From Candidatus Cloacimonadota bacterium (GTDB lineage Bacteria > Cloacimonadota > Cloacimonadia > Cloacimonadales > Cloacimonadaceae): a DNA stretch of 5,526 nt. The notes under the pieces are model-generated. The model made no database searches. It worked only from the letters and a program-made list of their open reading frames with translations, and was not told the origin of the DNA. The stretch covers positions 1-5,526 of the forward strand of contig JAGOGT010000096.1 in NCBI GenBank assembly GCA_017996595.1, given 5' to 3'. Below are positions 1-5,526 of the stretch, piece by piece (the stretch's first letter is position 1; every line of letters begins with the position of its first letter). Made by a program: the position numbers and the translations under genes.

Positions 1-1
1 C

Positions 2-127
2 ATTCACAGCTCTGAGCAGCCCAATATCCTGGTGAATAGTTCCCGCGGCATCATCTATGCTTCTTCGGGTAATGATTTTGCCACAGCTGCCGCCAAAGAA
101 GCGGAAAGGATTGCCAGGGCAAGATAA
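2..127 (+). CDS. pyrF: 3' end of probable orotidine 5'-phosphate decarboxylase (group 2), partial
   Basis: Only the last 41 codons are in the window; the frame opens at base 2 and ends with TAA at 125-127. The readable peptide contains PNILVNSSRGIIYASSG followed by a short alanine- and glutamate-rich helix ending in RIARAR. As I know the family, the NSSRGIIYAS segment with a short helical tail is typical of the C-terminus of group-2 (PyrF type 2) OMP decarboxylases, where this loop of the TIM barrel lies at the phosphate end of the substrate site. The enzyme converts OMP to UMP in the last step of de novo pyrimidine synthesis, in the cytoplasm. The next gene starts 44 bases downstream with no evident terminator between, so read-through into the operon is possible. 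The assignment rests on a short fragment; another TIM-barrel decarboxylase is the main alternative. Confidence 0.72.
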   Translation: MHSSEQPNILVNSSRGIIYASSGNDFATAAAKEAERIARAR

Positions 128-162
128 GCTGAAGCCACGTCCCAATTAACTTAGCATGATGC

Positions 163-169
163 AGAGGAG
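163..169 (+). promoter_or_regulatory. Ribosome binding site of the coiled-coil gene
   Basis: AGAGGAG lies just before the ATG at 172. Only two bases separate GGAG from the start codon, which is tighter than the usual 5-9, so initiation may be weaker than for a well-spaced site. An in-frame TGA at 157-159 rules out a start further upstream, and the next in-frame methionine is about 95 codons later, so 172 remains the best start. Confidence 0.55.
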
Positions 170-171
170 TA

Positions 172-1680
172 ATGAGCGGACCTAAAACTGTAAATATTCG
201 CATCCATAATCAAGGCCTTAATTCGATTGTCTCCACCCAGTCGGAGATTAGAACCTTGGTGCACTTCATCGAGTGCTTTGCCATTCACGATTCCGAGCGT
301 AAGTTCCATTATGAGGGATCGTCAATCCTGGGAACCTTGCGTGTGGAGATTCAGGCATGCTTGAGGAGCGTGGAACTACCCACTCAAACGGAACTTTCCT
401 TCAGCCAGAGCGGGGCTTTGGGCAATGCCATCCGGGATAAGCAGCAAGCCCTGGAAAAAATGAAGAAAGTGCTAAAGGAGCTAAAGCAGCGTTGTGAAGC
501 CTGCCAGAAAGACTATATTCATTCGGTAAGCACGCAAAGCGAACTCCAATCCTGCCTTCATCACCGCTGTGAATACCTGAAGAATCTGATCGCCGGAATC
601 GAAACTCATCTGGAAAAGCAAGATACCATCTCCGATATCACCGCGGTTAAGAACAGGCTGCAGCAAATTCCCATGACGGCTGATTTACCGGAATTTTGTT
701 TGGATCTGCACAGCCGTAAAGCCAAACTGATGGACAAGTTGCTTAGCTTTTTCAAGGAACAGGAAGACAAGGTGTTTAGCATCCATGCCCAGTTTTGCAG
801 CGATCTGAATATGAGCACAATAAGGAAAAGCGGGTTAAAAAAACATGCAACTCCGGCGCAGCAACAGATTCTATCCGAAATCAATGAACTGCTGAATCAA
901 CTTCCCGAGGGCACCGCCAAGGACAAGATATACAGTGAGCTGGAATACTATAAAAATGCTCCCGATTACTGCACCGATACCTCGTATAAGCATCTGAAAA
1001 GCACCCTTCAGGGAATTCTGGCAAGCAATGAGCGCCGCAATGAGTTGCTCCTGATCGCTCAAAAGCTATCCGGGCTTCCCCAAAACGATCCCTGCACCAA
1101 ACTGGCAAAGCTGGTGCAAGCCGAAATTTCTAACGACCTGATCCCCGAGAGTACCTTCATGAAGCTCTGCCAGGCTTGGGAAGCACTGGAAGCTGAGAAT
1201 ACCAAAAAGCAGCTGGAACAATATGCCAAAGAGCAGGAAAGCCGCTACATCAAAGAGAAACTGGTGAAAGCCCTGGGTGACCTGAATTATACCGTGGTGA
1301 GCAATGCCAAGGGTTTGCAGGATAGCCAGAACAGCTTTGTTTTCAAGGTTCCCCATCAGGATAATTACATCTATGTGGAGTATCTGAAGGGTAAGTTCCT
1401 CTATAACTTCCTGGTTCCCGAAAAGGTAGCGGAGCTATCGCGGGAAGATCTGCGCCGTAAAGTATCTGAGATGGGCAGCGCTTGCGAGGGTTTTTTGCAG
1501 GCTATGAAGAACCTGCAAGCTTATGGCATGAATTTTAATTACACTCATAAAGAAGCTTCCGAAAACCACGTCATCAGCATCCCCGAGGCGATTCGCAAGA
1601 CCATGGATCTGGAAGCGCTGCAGCACGAAAAGCAAAGACAGCATACTCATGAACAAAAAAGGATGACCAATGATCAGTAG
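172..1680 (+). CDS. Coiled-coil protein of unknown function, first gene of the AAA+/radical-SAM/FHA operon
   Basis: I do not recognise a named family. The 502-residue product has no signal peptide and no membrane segment, so it is probably cytoplasmic. It is rich in charged residues, Leu and Gln. Heptad-like helical stretches are seen at about residues 84-150 (from [19 protein letters not shown]) and about 335-365 (around [20 protein letters not shown]). From about 365 to 460 a more globular module appears, with alternating hydrophobic strands ([32 protein letters not shown]) and then another helix. The last 18 residues are very polar ([14 protein letters not shown]). The hexapeptide VSTQSE occurs twice, at residues 20-25 and 119-124. 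The gene overlaps the ATPase gene by 11 bases, which suggests the two are made together and probably interact. A scaffold, or an adaptor feeding the ATPase, is my inference; no catalytic motif is visible. Confidence 0.85.
   Translation: MSGPKTVNIRIHNQGLNSIVSTQSEIRTLVHFIECFAIHDSERKFHYEGSSILGTLRVEIQACLRSVELPTQTELSFSQSGALGNAIRDKQQALEKMKKVLKELKQRCEACQKDYIHSVSTQSELQSCLHHRCEYLKNLIAGIETHLEKQDTISDITAVKNRLQQIPMTADLPEFCLDLHSRKAKLMDKLLSFFKEQEDKVFSIHAQFCSDLNMSTIRKSGLKKHATPAQQQILSEINELLNQLPEGTAKDKIYSELEYYKNAPDYCTDTSYKHLKSTLQGILASNERRNELLLIAQKLSGLPQNDPCTKLAKLVQAEISNDLIPESTFMKLCQAWEALEAENTKKQLEQYAKEQESRYIKEKLVKALGDLNYTVVSNAKGLQDSQNSFVFKVPHQDNYIYVEYLKGKFLYNFLVPEKVAELSREDLRRKVSEMGSACEGFLQAMKNLQAYGMNFNYTHKEASENHVISIPEAIRKTMDLEALQHEKQRQHTHEQKRMTNDQ
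1655..1663 (+). promoter_or_regulatory. Ribosome binding site of the AAA+ ATPase gene
   Basis: AAAAAAGGA sits inside the last codons of the coiled-coil gene, with six bases between GGA and the ATG at 1670. This supports 1670 as the start, so that the ATPase gene begins 11 bases before the upstream stop codon ends. Confidence 0.6.
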
Positions 1681-3568
1681 CAGTTTGATAAGCGTGATGC
1701 CCCGATGGACTCAGGAACTTCACAGATTTCTGGGCCTGAAATCCCTGTTCTTCATTCATGGTAACATCTACGATTGCTATTATTACCCCTTAAATATCGA
1801 CACCGCCACCGCTCCGGAACAATTGGAATATCTGCTGAAAAACAGCCTGGGCGACAGCTACCTGAAAGACCTGTTCTTCAGCGAGGGATACAGCTACGTG
1901 ATCTGCTACGATGCTGTGGACGGCTTTTCCATCTGGGATCGCCAGGGCAAGCAGCCTTTTGCTACAGCCCTCAAAGCCATCGGTATCGAGGACGCCAGGA
2001 ATCCCCAGAATTACCTGGAAAGCGATGCCATCGATCTGATGCGCATGGTAATGGCCAATAACCAGCAGCTTTGCGCTTGCATTTTCAGCTTTGGCAGCCG
2101 CCTAACCTCCGAGCCCAATCACCTCTCCGAAAAAGAGCGCCCCCTCTTCATGAAAATGATGAAGCTGGCAGGCGAAACCAAGCCTTTTCGGAATAGCGAC
2201 AACCTCCGCAATTGTCTGGTGTTGATATTAGATAACATCAGCGATGTCCCCGCCTGGCTATTGCTGAATAATCCCTTTGCCCGCGCCATTGAGGTTACCA
2301 AGCCTAACAAGGAGGAACGCCGCCTCTATTACAAGGCTCAGGCCTCGCTTTTTTATCAAACTCCGGTGACTGAAGCGCCGGATAGCAATCTGGAAGCAAC
2401 CTTCCTGGACTACACCGATGGCCTCAGCAACCGCGAATTAGAGAATCTGCGGGCCATTTCTTTACGCGAACAGCTCCCCCTTTCAGAAATAAAGAAGATC
2501 GTGGATCTATACAAATATGGCACCAGAGAGAACTTCTGGGAAAAGCTGGAAAAAGCCAAGATCGAACAAGCCGAAACCGAACTGAAGAAAAGAGTGAAAG
2601 GCCAGGATGAGGCCATCAAACGTACCGTGGAAATCATCCGCCGCGCTAAAATGGGGCTGGATGGGATCGACCAGAATAAGCTGAAATCCAAGCCCAAGGG
2701 AGTGCTCTTTTTTGCAGGACCCACCGGTGTAGGTAAAACCGAATTGGCCAAGAGCATAGCCGAACTCATCTTCAATAATGAAGATGCCATCATCCGCTTT
2801 GATATGAGCGAGTATAACGACAGCAATTCGGACGTAAAGCTGATTGGTGCTCCTCCCGGATACGTGGGCTATGAAGAGGGTGGACAGCTCACCAATAGAG
2901 TAAAGGAGCGCCCCTTCTCCATTATCCTCTTCGATGAAATCGAGAAAGCACATCCCAAGGTATTCGATAAATTTCTGCAGATCCTGGATGATGGCCGTCT
3001 TACCGACAGTCAGGGGAATACCGTGTATTTTTCCGAATCGCTGATCATCTTCACCAGCAATCTGGGCATCTTCAAGCTAAACGAACGAAATGAGCGCATC
3101 CCCAATGTGCATTACCATCCCCAATTCCCCGATAATAAGGAATTGAACGACACTTACGGGGAGATGAAGGACAAAATCCAGGCCGAGATCGATCGCTTCT
3201 TCAATTCCCAATTGAACCGCCCCGAAATCCGCAATCGTTTTGGTGAGAACTTCGTGGTCTTCGATTTTATCCGTCCTCCCCATGATGCGGATATCGTGAA
3301 GATGAAGCTGAAAACCATCTCGCGTAACATCAAGAAGAAATGCAATTGCGAGCTTATCTTCAGCGAAGAATTCATTGCCGCCTTTCGTACCCACTTCGTT
3401 CTGGAAAAGCTGGCAGATGGTGGACGCGGTATCAATAACCGCATCGAGAAGATGATCGTGAATAGCCTCACCGAGCATTTATACACCCGCGATTCCTGGG
3501 AAAACAGCACCATTACCGCCACCATCACCATCAATGAGCACAAACAGCCCATCCTCGAATACCAATGA
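1670..3568 (+). CDS. AAA+ ATPase, Clp/Hsp100 (ClpB-D2-like) motor with a degenerate N-terminal AAA-like module
   Basis: This 632-residue protein has one complete AAA+ module of the ClpA/ClpB second-domain type. Visible motifs are the GQDEA lead-in (311-315), Walker A GPTGVGKT (350-357), pore loop GYVGY (397-401), Walker B IILFDE (418-423), sensor 1 in FTSN (Asn464), an arginine-finger segment RPEIRNR (517-523, probably Arg523) and sensor 2 GGRG (Arg586). A C-terminal small domain follows. All ATPase-critical residues are present, so ATP hydrolysis and polypeptide threading are expected. Residues 1 to about 270 lack any GxxxxGK, but have a Walker-B/sensor-like strand LVLILDN (183-189), an [10 protein letters not shown] strand followed by a PNKEERR helix (200-215), and a lid-like [12 protein letters not shown] (249-260). 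This looks like an inactivated AAA fold that may serve as a partner-binding domain. ClpB itself is about 860 residues with two active modules and a middle coiled coil; here there is no Clp N-domain, so it is not clpB. No ClpP-docking loop of the IGF/L type was noticed. The gene overlaps the flanking genes on both sides. Confidence 0.93.
   Translation: MISSSLISVMPRWTQELHRFLGLKSLFFIHGNIYDCYYYPLNIDTATAPEQLEYLLKNSLGDSYLKDLFFSEGYSYVICYDAVDGFSIWDRQGKQPFATALKAIGIEDARNPQNYLESDAIDLMRMVMANNQQLCACIFSFGSRLTSEPNHLSEKERPLFMKMMKLAGETKPFRNSDNLRNCLVLILDNISDVPAWLLLNNPFARAIEVTKPNKEERRLYYKAQASLFYQTPVTEAPDSNLEATFLDYTDGLSNRELENLRAISLREQLPLSEIKKIVDLYKYGTRENFWEKLEKAKIEQAETELKKRVKGQDEAIKRTVEIIRRAKMGLDGIDQNKLKSKPKGVLFFAGPTGVGKTELAKSIAELIFNNEDAIIRFDMSEYNDSNSDVKLIGAPPGYVGYEEGGQLTNRVKERPFSIILFDEIEKAHPKVFDKFLQILDDGRLTDSQGNTVYFSESLIIFTSNLGIFKLNERNERIPNVHYHPQFPDNKELNDTYGEMKDKIQAEIDRFFNSQLNRPEIRNRFGENFVVFDFIRPPHDADIVKMKLKTISRNIKKKCNCELIFSEEFIAAFRTHFVLEKLADGGRGINNRIEKMIVNSLTEHLYTRDSWENSTITATITINEHKQPILEYQ
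3565..3568 (+). promoter_or_regulatory. ATGA stop/start overlap coupling ATPase and radical-SAM genes
   Basis: The start ATG (3565-3567) and the stop TGA (3566-3568) share two bases. The roughly 20 bases upstream contain no purine-rich Shine-Dalgarno match, so translation of the radical-SAM gene most likely depends on ribosomes terminating on the ATPase gene. This would tie the two proteins to a fixed ratio. Confidence 0.7.
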
Positions 3569-4176
3569 AGCTTACTATCAGCCACATCCTCTATCCAGTT
3601 TATAATCTGGGCCCCGGAACCCGCATCGCGCTGTGGTTTCAGGGCTGCTCCATCCACTGTCCGGGTTGCCTCAATCCCGAGAGCTGGGATTTTGCAGGAG
3701 GGCGGCAGATCGACCTACTGGAGCTGTATATGGCGATTTTGGAAGTGGCGGAAGCGCACACTGGAATAAGCATCAGCGGGGGCGAACCCTTTGATCAATA
3801 TGACGCCCTGGTGCTTCTCTGTTCGATGCTAAAAGCCAATACCAAGCTTGACATTCTGGTGTTCAGCGGTTATGATCTACCCTCGCTGAAAAGTAAGCAT
3901 CCCGATTTGCACTTTATGGATGTGATTGATTTCCTTGTAGATGGCCCCTTTTTACCCGAAAACATGGCTACGAAAGGCCTGAAAGGTTCCACCAACCAAT
4001 GTGTCTATAACATCAAAGAGCGCCGCGAGATTCTGCTTGATGATCTGGAGGCAAATAAAATCTGCTCGCTGCAGATCACCGATGATCATGCCGCCTACCT
4101 TTCGGGAATCCCCCGCCAAGGCGAAATGGATAAACTGATCAAGCTCCTCAAAGCCCAAGGAATTACCTGGAGATAA
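3565..4176 (+). CDS. NrdG-like radical-SAM / 4Fe-4S protein
   Basis: This 203-residue protein carries the radical-SAM cluster motif CSIHCPGC (Cys28, Cys32, Cys35; CX3CX2C) in a WFQGC context, the SAM-binding ISGGEPF (70-76), an ILVFSGYDL strand (97-105), LVDGPF (124-129) and LKGSTNQ (139-145). These are the hallmarks of the anaerobic ribonucleotide-reductase activase family (NrdG, COG0602). Such proteins bind one 4Fe-4S cluster and cleave SAM reductively to a 5'-deoxyadenosyl radical, which in NrdG makes the glycyl radical on NrdD. No NrdD or other glycyl-radical enzyme lies nearby, and the protein is about 50 residues longer than E. coli NrdG (154) because of a tail after residue 148. The nrdG symbol is therefore withheld. 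The ATG overlaps the upstream TGA as ATGA and has no Shine-Dalgarno, so translation probably depends on re-initiation after the ATPase gene. Role in the operon, whether modifying a partner or acting as a SAM/redox sensor, is inference. Confidence 0.9.
   Translation: MKLTISHILYPVYNLGPGTRIALWFQGCSIHCPGCLNPESWDFAGGRQIDLLELYMAILEVAEAHTGISISGGEPFDQYDALVLLCSMLKANTKLDILVFSGYDLPSLKSKHPDLHFMDVIDFLVDGPFLPENMATKGLKGSTNQCVYNIKERREILLDDLEANKICSLQITDDHAAYLSGIPRQGEMDKLIKLLKAQGITWR
4169..4172 (+). promoter_or_regulatory. Ribosome binding site of the FHA/zinc-ribbon gene
   Basis: GGAG overlaps the last codons of the radical-SAM gene and lies five bases before the ATG at 4178. With a 1-base gap between the two genes, this site allows both independent initiation and re-initiation. 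Confidence 0.5.
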
Positions 4177-4177
4177 G

Positions 4178-4720
4178 ATGCCAAAATGCAGCTTTTGTGA
4201 TTGTGAAATCCCCCTTCCCACCTCGGGTAACACCCTGGAAACAGAATGCCCCCGTTGCGGACGCCCCGTGGAGCTAAGGCCTGAAAACCTGCTGCAAACT
4301 TCCTCTGCTCCCGCAACAATAATTCTGGCAGGGATGATTAGTGGCAAAATCCTGGAACTCCCCATAAATCAATCTCTGGTTTTAGGAAGGGAGAATTATG
4401 GCAGCGATATCTTTCAGGATCGCAAGTTCAGCCGCAAACACTGCCTCATCGAAACCAATCCCCAAGCACTCAGTATCTGTGATCTGGGCTCAATGAACGG
4501 TACCTTTGTAAATGGGGTGCGCATTGCGGCCAAAATCACTCTAAAGAACGAAGACACCATAATGATCGCGGATGAGACATTTATCCTGAAAATCAATACC
4601 CCCGCTGCTCCAGAAGCCCAGCCCGAAGCCCCAGGCTTTGTGCATGTATGTGCCAATTGCGGCTATCAGGATAGCGAAGGCCTGCCTCGCTGTCCTGAAT
4701 GCGGCTTTGGCTTTAGTTAA
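4178..4720 (+). CDS. FHA-domain protein flanked by two zinc ribbons
   Basis: The 180-residue product has three parts. An N-terminal zinc ribbon is formed by Cys4/Cys7 and Cys24/Cys27 (CSFC...CPRC). A forkhead-associated domain spans about residues 47-140 and has its conserved residues intact: LGRE (69-72, Arg71), FSRKH (84-88, Ser85 and His88) and GSMNGTFVNG (104-113, Asn107). An Ala/Pro/Glu linker (141-153) leads to a second C-terminal zinc ribbon, Cys158/Cys161 and Cys172/Cys175 (CANC...CPEC). FHA domains bind phosphothreonine peptides, and the conserved Arg, Ser and Asn suggest that this one can do so. The zinc ribbons may contact protein or nucleic acid. No membrane segment is seen. As the last gene of the operon it could bring the ATPase complex under Ser/Thr-kinase control, but no kinase is in the window. 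The start is supported by a GGAG site five bases upstream and by the Cys4 zinc knuckle just after it. Confidence 0.92.
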   Translation: MPKCSFCDCEIPLPTSGNTLETECPRCGRPVELRPENLLQTSSAPATIILAGMISGKILELPINQSLVLGRENYGSDIFQDRKFSRKHCLIETNPQALSICDLGSMNGTFVNGVRIAAKITLKNEDTIMIADETFILKINTPAAPEAQPEAPGFVHVCANCGYQDSEGLPRCPECGFGFS

Positions 4721-5526
4721 TCAGCCTTTATCGCCACGCACCACACGGAAGCCAATGAAGGAGGAACTGGATAACACAATGCTATCATTATTTTTAATCC
4801 AACCATTTCGAGTGCGCACTTTGTAATCAAGCTTGTTCGTACTTGTATACCACGAACCTCCCCTAATGCATCTGTAATTTCCGCTAATCGGACCGTGATA
4901 ATTATCTGTCAGTTTATCTGGAATATCGTTCGAATGTCTGTCCCAACACCACTCAAAAACATTGCCGATCATATCATAAAGCCCCATGGCATTAGGACGC
5001 TTTTTCATTACCGGTTTTGTGTTAAATTTGGTGTTTCCCTTGTACCACGCGATCTTCTTGTATTCCGATGCTTTCGATGGCGAGGATCCATAATCAGAAG
5101 CTCCCGCGGCTGCCCATTCCCATTCTGCTTCCGTGGGCAGGCGATAACCATTGGCCTTCCAATTGCAGCTTATTTTCCCCTTATGGAAGCTGTAGCAGGG
5201 CTTGTATCCCTCTTTGGTGCTAAGCCAATTACAGAAATTAACTGCATCCACAAAGGATACGCATACCACTGGATGACTTTCCGTTTGATTCATATAAGGA
5301 TTTCTCCAGGACGCATTGCTCCTGAAATCCTCTTTTCGACCGCTCCAGAATTCAGCCCAGGCACTTCTTTTTGGGAAAACTAAAGATCCCCCGCCTTGTT
5401 CAGCCTCTGTATAATAGCTGCTATTGCTGGTAAACTCCCGGAAATCGCTAACCGTAACTTCCCGCTCCGCAATATAGTAGGGATCCAGTTTTAGTGGCCG
5501 CCCCTGGAAAGTAGCATCACCTCCGG
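4721..5526 (-). CDS. SUMF1/formylglycine-generating-enzyme-family protein, 5' end outside window, catalytic cysteines absent
   Basis: The minus-strand frame is open from the window edge to TGA at 4721-4723, giving 267 visible residues; the start lies beyond 5526. A methionine at 5293 is internal, because family motifs continue upstream of it: an edge-proximal GG, YYIAEREVTVSDFREF (16-31 of the fragment) and the AEQGGG...W...F...ASWRNP block (41-76). Downstream come HPVVCVSFVDAVNFCNWL (84-101), YRLPTEAEWEWAAAG (127-141), GLYDMIGNVFEWCWD (181-195), CIRGGSW (219-225) and a terminal GFRVVR. This is a nearly complete SUMF1 (FGE-sulfatase) fold. In true formylglycine-generating enzymes the GGS-aromatic motif is followed by two copper-binding cysteines, five residues apart. 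Here those positions are Thr227 and Leu232, so sulfatase activation is unlikely; a binding or divergent enzymatic role is more plausible. No signal peptide can be judged, as the N-terminus is missing. The gene converges on the FHA gene with no intergenic base. Confidence 0.9.
   Translation of the reverse strand, partial: GGDATFQGRPLKLDPYYIAEREVTVSDFREFTSNSSYYTEAEQGGGSLVFPKRSAWAEFWSGRKEDFRSNASWRNPYMNQTESHPVVCVSFVDAVNFCNWLSTKEGYKPCYSFHKGKISCNWKANGYRLPTEAEWEWAAAGASDYGSSPSKASEYKKIAWYKGNTKFNTKPVMKKRPNAMGLYDMIGNVFEWCWDRHSNDIPDKLTDNYHGPISGNYRCIRGGSWYTSTNKLDYKVRTRNGWIKNNDSIVLSSSSFIGFRVVRGDKG

Larger units (their letters stand above)
172..4720 (+). other. Four-gene operon: coiled coil, AAA+ ATPase, radical SAM, FHA
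   Basis: All four genes lie on one strand, with junctions of -11, -4 and +1 bases. No promoter or terminator could be recognised inside. The promoter is either upstream of pyrF or hidden in the 44-base gap at 128-171, where I see no convincing -35/-10 pair. The composition suggests one multi-protein machine: motor, scaffold, Fe-S enzyme or sensor, and phosphopeptide reader. The grouping is seen directly; the shared function is inferred. Confidence 0.8.

Noticed and set aside
128..171. Promoter in the gap between pyrF and the coiled-coil gene
   Set aside because: AT-rich pieces such as TTAACT and TAGCAT exist, but no correctly spaced -35/-10 pair is evident in 44 bases.
871..1062. Hydrophobic minus-strand open frame that could pass for a small membrane protein
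   Set aside because: The hydrophobicity is the complement of the Glu/Lys/Gln-rich coiled-coil coding strand, and there is no ribosome site or independent support.
1670..3568. Naming the ATPase clpB or clpA
   Set aside because: Only one module has Walker A, no Clp N-domain or ClpB middle coiled coil is present, and the gene context is unlike either.
2410..3657. Several 130-170 codon minus-strand open frames opposite the ATPase gene
   Set aside because: They lie opposite the conserved Walker and sensor motifs, overlap each other, and have low-complexity hydrophobic or serine-rich content typical of antisense shadows.
4700..4735. Possible bidirectional terminator at the convergent stop codons (GGCT...AGCC)
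   Set aside because: Only about four pairs form around a ten-base loop, with no U-run, too weak to call.
4721..5293. Starting the minus-strand SUMF1-family gene at the ATG at 5293
   Set aside because: The frame stays open to the window edge and the 77 upstream codons carry family motifs (YYIAEREVTV, ASWRNP), so the true start is outside the window.
4895..5383. 162-codon plus-strand open frame opposite the SUMF1-family gene
   Set aside because: It is antisense to a protein with clear family motifs, shows no domain of its own and has a Cys/Arg/Phe-rich shadow-like composition.
5515..5524. GGAGGTG followed by ATG on the minus strand, resembling a ribosome site and start
   Set aside because: That ATG is out of frame with the SUMF1-family reading frame, and the GGAGGT bases encode Gly-Gly of the protein.

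Overview
The window is bacterial, roughly half G+C, gene-dense and on an ordinary codon diet. It reads as a chromosomal locus from an anaerobic or poorly characterised phylum. The combination of a group-2 PyrF tail, an oxygen-sensitive NrdG-like radical-SAM protein and a SUMF1-type protein would fit Cloacimonadota or a similar lineage. That placement is a guess; no rRNA or marker gene is present to settle it.

Layout: (1) positions 2-127 are the 3' end of a plus-strand gene, probably pyrF (orotidine 5'-phosphate decarboxylase). (2) After a 44-base gap, four plus-strand genes run from 172 to 4720 as one tightly packed operon: a 502-residue coiled-coil protein; a 632-residue AAA+ ATPase with a degenerate first AAA-like module and an intact ClpB-D2-like module; a 203-residue NrdG-like radical-SAM/4Fe-4S protein; and a 180-residue FHA-domain protein with a zinc ribbon at each end. 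The junctions are an 11-base overlap, a 4-base ATGA overlap and a 1-base gap, so translational coupling is likely. (3) From 4721 to the window end, on the minus strand, lies the 3' part of a SUMF1/formylglycine-generating-enzyme-family gene. Its stop codon directly abuts the stop codon of the FHA gene.

The four-gene operon is the point of interest. None of its proteins is a classic housekeeping partner of the others. The ATPase carries every motif of a threading, Clp/Hsp100-type motor. The radical-SAM protein looks like an activase but has no glycyl-radical enzyme beside it. The FHA/zinc-ribbon protein implies phosphothreonine recognition, yet no kinase is in view. My inference is a cytoplasmic, multi-component, ATP-driven complex in which the coiled-coil protein is a scaffold or substrate adaptor, the ATPase remodels a target, the Fe-S protein modifies or senses (redox/SAM), and the FHA protein provides phospho-dependent control. 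Its biological role (stress, conflict/defence, or protein maturation) cannot be decided from this sequence. The neighbouring SUMF1-family protein lacks both catalytic cysteines of true formylglycine-generating enzymes, so it is probably not an active sulfatase-maturing enzyme. Almost no non-coding DNA is present: the only intergenic stretch longer than 1 base is 128-171.
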